From assembly GCA_020848735.1 (NCBI GenBank), contig JADLHO010000080.1:1-64000 (forward strand): a stretch of DNA of 64,000 nt, in the 5' to 3' direction. The position numbers were made by a program, and so were the translations under genes. The notes beneath the pieces are model-generated. The model saw nothing but the letters and a program-made list of their open reading frames with translations, made no database searches and had not been told where the DNA came from. This document shows, in pieces, positions 36,705 to 48,558 of the stretch. This DNA is from Planctomycetota bacterium (lineage in GTDB: Bacteria > Planctomycetota > UBA1135 > UBA2386). Numbering within the stretch: the stretch's first letter is position 1; the number at the start of each line of letters is the position of its first letter.

Positions 36705-36910
36705 GGACCACGCGGGATCGCACGGCATCGCGCTGTCGTCGCGACGCCGCGGCGCGGTCCCTCGGCGCGACGAGGCGGGACCGCAGCGGCGGCCGGACCC
36801 GACGCCGGGCGTCGAGCTGGTGCAAGCGGTGTCGGTCGGGGTCGGTGGCATCACGGCGTGGAAGCTCCGCTCCGCGACGTGGTGAACGACAGGCGTTCCG
36901 GAGGCAGACG

Positions 36911-40702
<3,792 letters not shown>

Positions 40703-40715
40703 GCACCCCAAGGCG

Positions 40716-40756
40716 ACCGCGGTGTCGCGGGCGATGCGCTCGCCCGCCCCCGCGGT
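40716..40756 (+). terminator. Hairpin after nrdJ
   Basis: Two nested perfect stems, ACCGCGG/CCGCGGT and GCGGGCGA/TCGCCCGC with small internal loops, give a 15-bp hairpin 13 bases after the nrdJ stop. The T tract is weak (TTAG), so termination may be Rho-assisted. Confidence 0.6.
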
Positions 40757-40832
40757 TAGCCTGCGCGCGCGACGCGCCCGTGCTGCACACCCCTCTGCAG
40801 CCGCTCCCCGGCACGCGTCGTCTCGCACGTCG

Positions 40833-41084
40833 ATGCGCCTATCCCCTCTCGGCTCGTCGGGTGTTCCCCAGAGCAGCCCCGTCCTCTTCCTGCCAGGACT
40901 CGTGCTGGTCGGGATCGGCTTCGCGATCCTGATCCTCCCGCAGCTCCTGGCCTACCTCGTCGCCGGCTTCTTCCTCCTGGTCGGCACCCTGCTCCTCGCC
41001 GCCGCGTGGCAGATGCGCCGTGGGCCCCTGACCCGCGGCGTCGTCGGATTCCTGGACCGGCTCCGCGGCGGCAACGGACGCTGA
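40833..41084 (+). CDS. Small two-helix membrane protein
   Basis: 83 aa from ATG 40833. After a short basic/Ser-rich start come two hydrophobic segments, VLFLPGLVLVGIGFAILIL and LLAYLVAGFFLLVGTLLLAAAW, then a basic tail (GFLDRLRGGNGR). It looks like small inner-membrane proteins of unknown role found near respiratory or division genes. No family is recognised. No Shine-Dalgarno sequence is visible, so the start is a guess; the membrane segments themselves support coding. Confidence 0.5.
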   Translation: MRLSPLGSSGVPQSSPVLFLPGLVLVGIGFAILILPQLLAYLVAGFFLLVGTLLLAAAWQMRRGPLTRGVVGFLDRLRGGNGR

Positions 41085-41181
41085 CAAGGCACGCTCCAAG
41101 GCGACCCGCGGCACGACTCCGCCGCGACGGCGCCAGCCTCAATGAGGCGCGATCCCGCAGACGAAACGCTGCCGGATCGCG

Positions 41182-44166
41182 ATGGGAGCGTCAGGACATC
41201 GTTTCGCGTGCGCGGCCGCGCTCGCCGGACTCGCCGCCTGTGGCGGTGGCAGCGGAGCGGTTCCGCGTTCGTCGGGCTCGAACCTCGACAGCGGAACGCT
41301 CGCCGTCGTCGAACTCGTGCCCGCCCCCGGCGCGGTGCAGGTCGACCCGGACGCGTCGATCGAGGCGCTGTTCGACGGCGTGCTCGCACAGGACTGCCTG
41401 CTCGATCCCGACACCGGCATCTTCCGGGTCCGCGATGGCGCACGCGTGTCCGCCTTGCTCGAACTCGACCATGGCCGCCGCATCGTCGCCACGCCGACGG
41501 CACCGCTCGATCCGGAGACGGACTACGAGTGGCGGGTCGCCGCGCTGACCTGCGACGTCGACGGCCGACTCCTCGACACCCCGCTGCGTGTGCCCTTCCG
41601 CACGGTCGACGGGACGCCGCCGTTCCTCGTCGGCAGCGAGCCACGGGACGGCGCCAGCGGCACCCCGCGCGCCGGGCCCTATCGCCTCGCGTTCGACGAT
41701 GCGCTCGACGCCGCCAGCATCGATACCGCGAGCCTCACGCTGCTCGATGCCCGCGGCACGGCCGTGCCGATCACGTGGACGGTGGACGGTGCGAACCTCG
41801 AGCTCCGCCCGCGCGTGGAGCTGCCGGGTGACCGCGAGTACCGCATCGTCGTGCGCGGCGCGCGCGATCGCTCCGGCAACCGCAACGGGAGCTCCCTCGC
41901 GACGCGCTTCCGCACCGCGCTCGACCGCGAACCGCCGCGGCTCGTCGCGACGTGGCCGCCGCCCGGCGCGATCGTCTCGCCGCGCGCGCGCGTCGAGCTC
42001 GGCTTCGACGAGGCGATCGAGCTCCCGCCCGCGACCGAACAGCGCCCCGACCTCGTCGACGATCTCGGCGAGTCGTTCGGGATCGCGCTGCAGCTCGCCG
42101 AGGATCGACGCCGCCTCGAACTCGTGCCGCTCGAGCCGCTCCCGCAGGGTGTGCTCGTGTCCCTGCGCCTCGGACCCGATCATCCGGTCGCCGATCTCAG
42201 CGGGAACCAGAGCGCGCACCCGGTCGAGTTCTCGTTCCGCATCGGCGAGGACCAGGCCGCACCGCGGCTCCTCAGCAGCTCGCCCGCCGACGCTGCGTTG
42301 CGCGTCGATCCCGCGGCCGCCCTGCGCTGGCACTTCGACGAACCGCTCGACCCGCTCTGGCTCACGCCCGACGCCGTCGAGCTCGACGCCGGCGGCCGCG
42401 TGCTCCCGCTCGCGACGCTCGAACTCGGCGCCGACGGTCGAAGCCTCGTGGGCACCCCCGCCGAGCCGCTGCCGTTGGACACGGCCCTCACGTGCCGGCT
42501 CCGCGCGGCGCCGCGCGCCGTGCGCGATCCCGCGGGCAACGCCCTCGACGCCGACCTCGTCACGACCTTCGTCACGTCCGCGGACGCCACACCGTTGACG
42601 CTCGTCGTGTGGCCCGAGCCCGGTGCGGTCGGCGTGCCCTTCGACGCGACGATCGCGATGCTCGCCGACGCCGCGCTCGATCCGACGACGCTCGATACCA
42701 CCCGCGTGCGCGTGCTCGACGCGCGCGACGAGCCGGTCGCCGGCACGCTCGCCCTCGAGCGCGGCGATCGCGTGATCCGCTTCGTCCCACAGGACCGCTG
42801 GACGCCGGGCGCCGCGTACCGCATCTGCGTCGCCGGCGGACTCGCCGGCCTCCGCAAGGCGAGCGGCAACGCGCTCGCGGCCGACCACGAACAGGTCTTC
42901 ACGGTCGGCTTCCGGGCCGACACCGACCCGCCGGAACTCGAGGTCACCGTCGATGGCATCGCCGCGCCGCGCAACGCGAGCCGCGTGCTCTCGTCGCGAC
43001 ACGTGACCCTCGACCTCCGCGCCCAGGCCGGCACCGATCCTTCGCTCGACCTCTCGCGCGCCGTGCTCGAGCTCACGGGGCCGTCGGACGTGCCCGCACC
43101 GGAGCTGCTCTTCTCCCGCGCGACGATCGGCGCACGCACGCTGCGCGTGCAGCTCACGCGCGACGAGCGCCTCGCGCCGGGCCGCTACGTGCTGCACGGC
43201 AGCGTCCGGGATCTCTCCGGCAACCTCGGCGTCGCGCCGCCGCTCGAGTTCGAGATCGCCGACCCGACGACGGACGTGACCCCGTTCGAGCGCACGCAGA
43301 TCGTCTGGGTCCGCTTCGACATGGACCGCGACGGCAACGGGCGCGGCGACTTCGACGACGACCTGCTCCGGTTGGGACTCGCGAGCGAGGGTGATCCGCT
43401 CGGCACGAACGCCCGCATCGCCGCGATCCTGCGGGACGCCGTGCTGGCCGCGGCGCATGGGCTCTTCGGCCGCCGCCCCGACGGTTCGCCGCTCGGTCCG
43501 GATTCGGTGCCGCTCCGCTTCGTCTCGCGCGCACCGCTCGGCCTCACGTCGATGCAGATCGCGGTCGGCGGCCTCGATCCCGAAGGCGCGCGCGGCCGCG
43601 GCTTCGGCGATCCGTCGTCGGGCACGCTCGGCCGCGCACGCTTCGATCACCGCAACGCGCTCGTCAACGAACACGCGATCGAACTCTCACCCGGACTCGG
43701 GGTCTTCCCGAGCGAGCTGTTCCTCTTCGAGGCGCGCGTCCATCTCGACGTCTATCCGTCCTTCGTCACGTCGTTCGCGCGGCGCTTCCTGCCGCTCGTC
43801 CAGGGGATGGGTGGCACGCCTGCGGGTTCGCATGCGCTCGATGCGCGCGTGCTCGATCCCGGCTTCGACCCGGACTCCGCGAGCGGCGCGGAGCGCGCGC
43901 GCTTCGAGAGCATCTGGCGCGCCGCCGACGATTGGGCGGTCGGCGACGCGACGATCCTCGCGCACGAGGTGGGACACGCCGTCGGCCTCGTCGCCCCCGG
44001 CGTCGACTCCCGTGGCCTGCACGGCGACGCGACCCTGCACGACGAGTACTCCGAGCCCGGCCTCGTGATGGCGCCGGCGATCGGCTTCGACGCGATCGTC
44101 GCGCTGCCCTTCGCCTTCCGGGACCTCGACGCCGCGTATCTGCGGCAAAGGGTGTTGCTGCGATGA
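41182..44166 (+). CDS. Lipoprotein with Ig-like (Big_5) repeats and a C-terminal HExxH metalloprotease-like domain
   Basis: 994 aa. A lipoprotein signal peptide ends in LAACGGG. About 40-700 is a series of roughly 100-residue Ig-like units of SbsA/Big_5 type, each ending in a D-x-x-G-N turn (DRSGNRNGSS, DLSGNQSAHP, DPAGNALDAD, KASGNALAAD, DLSGNLGVAP). FDMDRDGNGRGDFDDD near 712 resembles a calcium-binding loop. The last part holds ATILAHEVGHAVGL at about 928, an HExxHxxG zinc-binding motif, followed by GLHGDATLHDEY, which may hold a third ligand. It is a surface-anchored protein with a probable peptidase end; substrate unknown. Its stop overlaps the next start. Confidence 0.75.
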   Translation: MGASGHRFACAAALAGLAACGGGSGAVPRSSGSNLDSGTLAVVELVPAPGAVQVDPDASIEALFDGVLAQDCLLDPDTGIFRVRDGARVSALLELDHGRRIVATPTAPLDPETDYEWRVAALTCDVDGRLLDTPLRVPFRTVDGTPPFLVGSEPRDGASGTPRAGPYRLAFDDALDAASIDTASLTLLDARGTAVPITWTVDGANLELRPRVELPGDREYRIVVRGARDRSGNRNGSSLATRFRTALDREPPRLVATWPPPGAIVSPRARVELGFDEAIELPPATEQRPDLVDDLGESFGIALQLAEDRRRLELVPLEPLPQGVLVSLRLGPDHPVADLSGNQSAHPVEFSFRIGEDQAAPRLLSSSPADAALRVDPAAALRWHFDEPLDPLWLTPDAVELDAGGRVLPLATLELGADGRSLVGTPAEPLPLDTALTCRLRAAPRAVRDPAGNALDADLVTTFVTSADATPLTLVVWPEPGAVGVPFDATIAMLADAALDPTTLDTTRVRVLDARDEPVAGTLALERGDRVIRFVPQDRWTPGAAYRICVAGGLAGLRKASGNALAADHEQVFTVGFRADTDPPELEVTVDGIAAPRNASRVLSSRHVTLDLRAQAGTDPSLDLSRAVLELTGPSDVPAPELLFSRATIGARTLRVQLTRDERLAPGRYVLHGSVRDLSGNLGVAPPLEFEIADPTTDVTPFERTQIVWVRFDMDRDGNGRGDFDDDLLRLGLASEGDPLGTNARIAAILRDAVLAAAHGLFGRRPDGSPLGPDSVPLRFVSRAPLGLTSMQIAVGGLDPEGARGRGFGDPSSGTLGRARFDHRNALVNEHAIELSPGLGVFPSELFLFEARVHLDVYPSFVTSFARRFLPLVQGMGGTPAGSHALDARVLDPGFDPDSASGAERARFESIWRAADDWAVGDATILAHEVGHAVGLVAPGVDSRGLHGDATLHDEYSEPGLVMAPAIGFDAIVALPFAFRDLDAAYLRQRVLLR

Positions 44167-45056
44167 CCCAGCTCCGCTTCGCCCTCGTCGCGATCGCCCT
44201 CGCCGCGCCGCGCGTGGCGACGCAGACCGCGGCCTCGACGCTCGCCGCGCTCGCGGAGCGCGCCGAGATCGTCGTCGTCGCGCGCGTGCTGCACGTCGAC
44301 GAACGCGGTGAGGCGGGGCGTCGCGTGGCCTTCGCGACCCTCGAACGCCTGCGGGGTGACGCCGGCGAGCGCTTCGCCCTCGCGGAACCCGGTGCGACGG
44401 GTTGCGGCCGTGCCCTCGCGGGACTCGCACCGGGTGCCGGCTACCTGCTGTTCCTCCGCCGCGACGGCGAGCGCGTCCTGCCGCTCGTCCTGGATGCGCG
44501 CGCGATTCTGCGCCTCGAGCCCGCGCTGCGGACCCACGTCGCCGCGCTCCTGGGCGCGGCCGACGATCGTCAGCGCTGCGAGCTGCTGGCCGCGGCACTG
44601 GACTCGCCGAGCGCACGCGTGCGCAGCGATGCGATCGAGGCGCTGAGCCGGCATCGCGGCGCGGCGTCGATCGGCGCGACCGCGCGGCGCCTCGTCGCCG
44701 TCGCGTTCGATGCGGCGCTCGCGGGTTCGAGCACCGACGCGCTGGCCTTCGCCACGCTCACCGAGCGCCTCGACACGCCCGAGCTCGACGCGCGGCTCGC
44801 GACGGCGGCGCTCGATCTGCCGCACCAAGGGCTGCGCGCGGCGCTCCGCGCGAGTCTCGCCCGTTGCTCCACCGAGCGCATCGCGCGCGCGTGTCGCGAC
44901 GCCGGACTCGCGAGTCGCCCGCTCGCGCGCCGTCGCGAGCTCGGCGCCGCGTTGCGGGACTCGCTGACAGGCGACCTCCGCGCGGCGCTCGCCCTCGACG
45001 ACCACCGCGTCCCGGCACCGACCCCGTTCCGCGCCGTCGATCCGTTCCGCCGATGA
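44163..45056 (+). CDS. Secreted hypothetical protein
   Basis: 297 aa, ATGA-coupled to the lipoprotein gene before it. A signal peptide (RFALVAIALAAPRVATQ) is followed by a domain with the pattern ERAEIVVVARVLHVDERGEAGR, ATLERLRGDAGERF, TGCGRALAGLAPGAGYLLFLRRDGER, similar to small beta-barrel domains that sense or bind ligands in secreted proteins. The rest is helical and HEAT-like (SARVRSDAIEALSRHRGAAS). I do not recognise a defined family. Coupling suggests it acts with the HExxH lipoprotein, perhaps as chaperone or inhibitor; this is a guess from position. Confidence 0.6.
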   Translation: MTQLRFALVAIALAAPRVATQTAASTLAALAERAEIVVVARVLHVDERGEAGRRVAFATLERLRGDAGERFALAEPGATGCGRALAGLAPGAGYLLFLRRDGERVLPLVLDARAILRLEPALRTHVAALLGAADDRQRCELLAAALDSPSARVRSDAIEALSRHRGAASIGATARRLVAVAFDAALAGSSTDALAFATLTERLDTPELDARLATAALDLPHQGLRAALRASLARCSTERIARACRDAGLASRPLARRRELGAALRDSLTGDLRAALALDDHRVPAPTPFRAVDPFRR

Positions 45057-46912
45057 CGAAGCCACCGGACCACCGCGAAGCGATCGCCCGCCTGACGGGA
45101 TTCGATCTCAGGCAACCGCTCGGCGCGCTCGTCGGCGATGGGCGAGCCGTGCGTGCGCTGCGCCGCGCCGGCATCGAGACGCTCTTCGACTTCCTCCGCA
45201 CGCCGCGCGCCGAACTGCTGCGCCGTCCGGGCGTCGGCCCCCGCGTGTGGGAACGCGCGTGTGCCGCGCTCGAGAGCCGTCTCCGTGGGACCGGCGAGGT
45301 CCCCGCGCGAAGCGACGCGGGCATCGACGTCGACGGCGCGGGCTTCGTCGCGATCCTGCGCCGCGTGCGCGACGCACTGGACGAGAACGCGCGCCGTCTC
45401 CTCGACGCCGTGCTCGGGATCGGCCGGCGCGCGCAGAGCGCCGAGAGCGCCGCGATCGTGCTGCGCATCGCGCGGGCCGAGCTGCCGACGTGCACCGCCG
45501 CCGTGCGCGATGCGCTGAGCACCCACGCATCGGGCCCGCTCGCGCGGTTCGTCGACGAAGCGCAGCGCGAGCTCGAGGTCCACGAGGGCGTGATCGGCAT
45601 CGACGACCTCGCCACGGGCTCGTCGCTGCGCGAGGCCGCACGCCGCGCGCCGGAGCCCGCACTGCCGCTGCGCCTGCTCGCCCTCTGGCAGCCCGATGCG
45701 TTCACGATGGACGGCGACCATCTCTGCGGCGTGTCCGCGGAGGGACTCCGCCTGCTCGTGCGCGCGGTGCGCCAGGCGCTGACGACGCTGCCCTCGCCCA
45801 TCCGCGTCGCCGATCTCGAGCGCGCCGCCGGACTCGATCCGAAGCGTCACGCGCTCCTGCTGCACGTGCTGCAACGCGTGCTGGCGGTCGCGATCGTCGT
45901 GCATCCCGAACACGGCGAGACCATCGGCCGTTCGCGACGTTCCCTGCCGGGACGGATCGAGCTCATCCTCGAGGACAACGACGGCCCGCTCGGCCTCGAC
46001 GACCTGCTCTTCCGCCACCGCGATCGCTTCGGCGGCGTGCGGCGCGCTCGCCTGCGCACGGCCTTGCGCTCGCACGGCAGCTTCCTCGAGCTCGGCCCCG
46101 AGCTCTGGTCGCTGCGGGCGCGCCATCTCGACGAGCTCGAGCTGCTGCGTCCCGAGGCCGAACGACTCGCGGCGGAGATCGTCGCCGCGGATGCCCGCGT
46201 GTCGCTGCGCGAGCGCATGCGCGCGGGTGAGCTCAGCGAGCGCTCCGCGTGGTTGCTCGCCGACCTGCTGCGCCGCGAACGCAGCGTGCGCGCGCTGGGG
46301 CGCGGCGAGTTCTGTCCGCGTCGCCGCGGCTCGCCGCCGCTCGTCCGGAGCATCGCCGACGAGCTGCGCCGCGCGATGGGCGAGGTCCCCTTCGCACGCT
46401 TCCTGCAGAACCAGCCCGCGGGGCGCCGGCGCCTCGTGTCCCGCCTGCTGCGCGCGAACCGGCTCTTCGTGTCGCCGTCGCGCGACCGCGTCGACCTGCT
46501 GGAGAACTGGCCCTTCGATGCGGCCCGCCTGAACCTCCTGCTGCGCAGCGTCGCGATCGCACTCGAAGAACGCGGTGGCTACGCCGCCGTGTCGCGCCTC
46601 CGACCGACGCTCGCCGAGGCCGGCTTCGACCAGGGCTTCCTCACCGACCACCTCCTCCTCGACCTCCTGCGCCGTCACGGCGACTTCGAGCTGCTCCAGG
46701 GCGGCTTCGTCGCGGTTCGCGGCGTGGGACTCGCCCGCTGGATCCTCCGCACCGCGCGGCGCATCCTGCGCGCGCACGTGAGCGGCCTCTCCCTCGCGCA
46801 GCTCCTCGCCGAGCGCCCCGAACTCGCGGAGTTCGAAGGCTGCCTCGCCACGCTCCTGCAACACGATCCCCTCGTGCAATCCGCCGACGGACTGCGGTTC
46901 CAGGTCGTCTGA
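45053..46912 (+). CDS. Large probable nucleic-acid-binding protein with HhH-like and winged-helix-like segments
   Basis: 619 aa, ATGA-coupled to the gene before. No signal peptide, so cytoplasmic. The N-terminus (about 30-75) resembles a helix-hairpin-helix or RNA-polymerase alpha C-terminal type domain: RAVRALRRAGIETLFDFLRT followed by LRRPGVGPRVWERACAAL. Several later segments look like winged helices or HARE-type domains: PIRVADLERAAGLDPKRHAL, LGLDDLLFRHRDRFGGVRRA, SHGSFLELGPELWSLR and HGDFELLQGGFVAVRGVGL. The repeated pattern of domain then 'FLEL.p.lwsL' is unusual. It has no enzymatic motif. A transcription-associated role is suggested by the architecture only. Confidence 0.6.
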   Translation: MTKPPDHREAIARLTGFDLRQPLGALVGDGRAVRALRRAGIETLFDFLRTPRAELLRRPGVGPRVWERACAALESRLRGTGEVPARSDAGIDVDGAGFVAILRRVRDALDENARRLLDAVLGIGRRAQSAESAAIVLRIARAELPTCTAAVRDALSTHASGPLARFVDEAQRELEVHEGVIGIDDLATGSSLREAARRAPEPALPLRLLALWQPDAFTMDGDHLCGVSAEGLRLLVRAVRQALTTLPSPIRVADLERAAGLDPKRHALLLHVLQRVLAVAIVVHPEHGETIGRSRRSLPGRIELILEDNDGPLGLDDLLFRHRDRFGGVRRARLRTALRSHGSFLELGPELWSLRARHLDELELLRPEAERLAAEIVAADARVSLRERMRAGELSERSAWLLADLLRRERSVRALGRGEFCPRRRGSPPLVRSIADELRRAMGEVPFARFLQNQPAGRRRLVSRLLRANRLFVSPSRDRVDLLENWPFDAARLNLLLRSVAIALEERGGYAAVSRLRPTLAEAGFDQGFLTDHLLLDLLRRHGDFELLQGGFVAVRGVGLARWILRTARRILRAHVSGLSLAQLLAERPELAEFEGCLATLLQHDPLVQSADGLRFQVV

Positions 46913-46927
46913 GCGGGCGCGCCGGCC

Positions 46928-47800
46928 TCAGGTCGACGCGTCGTCCGCGCGCAGGATGCGCTCTCCCACGGCGAGCGCGAGCGGCACCCCGAGCAGGCCC
47001 GCGAGCACATCGGTGACGTAGTGATAGCGGAGCACGACGGTGCTGAGGACGAGCAGGGTCGCCGGCACGAGCAGGATCCAGAACACGCGCCGCACGTACC
47101 GCCAGGCGAGCACGAGCGAGAGCACGCTGAGCATCGTGTGCCCCGAGGGAAAGCAGTTCCAACGGTGCAGCTCGGCCGCCGCGAGCGCGGCGTGCAGTTC
47201 ACGGGCGAGCCAGACCCCCTCGATCTCCCGGGCGTGCCAGAGGAAGCGACTCGGCGGGAGCGTCGGCCAGATCAGGTAGCCGACGTAGCTCGTCAGGAAG
47301 CCGAAGAGGACGAGCGCCAGACAGCGATCGAAGACCACGAGGCCATGGCGGTGCCACGCCGCTGCGATCACTACGATCGGCACGAAGTAGAACGCCGCGT
47401 AGCAGAGCTGCAGGACCTCGACGAAGAGCGGCGCATGCCAGGCCTGTGCCGCGACGGTCGGATCGCCGCCGAACAGCGCCCGGTCGAACGCGAGCCAGCG
47501 CCACTCGTAGGGCTCGGGATGCAGGGCAGGCAGGATCCAGGCCAGGCTCGAGAAGACGAAGAGCAGCCCGACCGTCGTCACGATCGCCCGCGCGACGGCG
47601 AGCCCGCGCGGCGTGCGACAGAGCCGCGGCAACGCGAGCACGAGCACGAGGAGCGCGGCGTGCGTCGCCGCGTGGAGCCAGGGTCGTCCCTCCGGTGCGC
47701 CGGCGCCGAACACGAGATCGATCGCGATCAGCAGCAGGAGATAGAAGGTCCAGATCCGCTCGTGGGCACGCGGGTGGCAAGGAGCGAGGGTGCCGTTCAG
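46928..47800 (-). CDS. PAP2-superfamily membrane phosphatase
   Basis: About 290 aa. Six hydrophobic helices enclose the PAP2 signature: NCFPSGHTMLSV and, after a helix, LRYHYVTDVLAG, which carry the catalytic His residues and Arg. Family members remove phosphate from lipids such as phosphatidate, undecaprenyl pyrophosphate or form inositol-ceramide head groups. The start is problematic: in frame there is a CTG at 47800 that forms CTGA with the rhomboid stop, matching the overlap style of the region. An ATG further upstream at 47956 would add an Arg-rich stretch reading through the rhomboid gene, and a GTG inside would remove the first helix. I favour CTG without certainty. Confidence 0.75.
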   Translation of the reverse strand: MNGTLAPCHPRAHERIWTFYLLLLIAIDLVFGAGAPEGRPWLHAATHAALLVLVLALPRLCRTPRGLAVARAIVTTVGLLFVFSSLAWILPALHPEPYEWRWLAFDRALFGGDPTVAAQAWHAPLFVEVLQLCYAAFYFVPIVVIAAAWHRHGLVVFDRCLALVLFGFLTSYVGYLIWPTLPPSRFLWHAREIEGVWLARELHAALAAAELHRWNCFPSGHTMLSVLSLVLAWRYVRRVFWILLVPATLLVLSTVVLRYHYVTDVLAGLLGVPLALAVGERILRADDAST

Positions 47801-48519
47801 CGCCGCCTCCGGCCGCGCGCCGAAGCCCGCGCGTAGAGCAGGGGCAGTCCGACGAGTCCCGCGACGGCGCCGGCGAGGAGTGCCGGAGGATCGAGCGGAC
47901 GGGAGCCGGGCAATGCCAGCAACTGCACGGCGTGCGGCCAGTGCAATGCCGCCCACGCGAGCGCGAGGACCAGCACCGGCACCGAGAGGAAGACCGGCCA
48001 GAGCACCACGAGGAAGAGGATCCGCACCTGCGCCTTCGGCCGCAACACCAGATAGGCGCTCAGCGATCCGGCCACGGCGCCGGAGGCACCGGTGGCGATC
48101 CCCGGCGTGTCCGAGGCACCGCAGCGGAGTTCGACCAGGGCTGCCGCGACGCCGACGAAGACGTGGAAGAGCAGGAAGCGCAGCGAACCGGCGCGGTGCT
48201 CCAGGCGGGCACCGCAGATGCTGAACGCGAAGACATTGGCGAGCAGCGCGAGCGGCGCGCCGTGGAGGAACTGATACCCCACCAGCGGGATGGGCAACGC
48301 CGCGACCGCGAGCACGCGCGCGAAGCCTTCGGCACGGCTTACGAGCGCCAGCCGCTCGTGCCAGGCGGCGGCGTCGAGGCCGAACTCACGCTGCGTGACG
48401 ACGAGCGCAGGGAGCGGATCGTCCAGCGCCAGCCCGTAGCCGAGGACCCAGCCCGCAAGGAGCAGCCAGGTCAGCGGCGTGAGCCCGCGCGGCCCGAGAT
48501 CGTCGTGCAGCGGGATCAC
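47797..48519 (-). CDS. Rhomboid-family membrane protein, probably missing the catalytic His
   Basis: 240 aa from a GTG start, with about six to seven membrane helices. The rhomboid pattern is visible: LHGAPLALLANVFAFSICGARLEHRAG (the H-x-N loop and the G-x-x-L-E turn) and ATGASGAVAG with the serine of GxSG at 146. The partner helix that normally reads A-H-x-x-G-x-x-x-G has PPALLAGAVAGLVG, so the His of the Ser-His dyad is not seen. It is probably an inactive, iRhom-like or pseudoprotease member, or one using another His. It lies 38 bp after the thioredoxin-like gene stop and its end overlaps the PAP2 gene. Confidence 0.78.
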   Translation of the reverse strand: MIPLHDDLGPRGLTPLTWLLLAGWVLGYGLALDDPLPALVVTQREFGLDAAAWHERLALVSRAEGFARVLAVAALPIPLVGYQFLHGAPLALLANVFAFSICGARLEHRAGSLRFLLFHVFVGVAAALVELRCGASDTPGIATGASGAVAGSLSAYLVLRPKAQVRILFLVVLWPVFLSVPVLVLALAWAALHWPHAVQLLALPGSRPLDPPALLAGAVAGLVGLPLLYARASARGRRRR

Positions 48520-48558
48520 GACGCTCCGCAGTCAGCCCGCGGCGCGCGCCGACGGAGC

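Larger units (their letters stand above)
36238..36910. promoter_or_regulatory. Long divergent intergenic region and nrdJ leader
   Basis: This 673-bp stretch, the longest gene-free region in the window, separates dacB (minus) from nrdJ (plus). It holds two perfect strong hairpins, a 19-bp tandem direct repeat, a smaller hairpin near 36428-36452 (GGTGG/CCACC around a CTCG-CGAG stem), and GGAGG at 36900-36904, 6 bases before the nrdJ start. No open frame in it has protein-like composition. No NrdR box or complete cobalamin riboswitch core was found, although a B12-sensing leader would make sense for a B12-dependent enzyme. Confidence 0.55.

Noticed and set aside
36551-36910. Upstream extension of nrdJ
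   Set aside because: The frame is open, but the extension has shadow composition and the GTG at 36911 gives the family N-terminus with a good ribosome site.
47801-47956. N-terminal extension of the PAP2 protein from ATG 47956
   Set aside because: The extra about 52 residues are Arg-rich, precede the first membrane helix without a signal role and lie inside the well-supported rhomboid gene in another frame.
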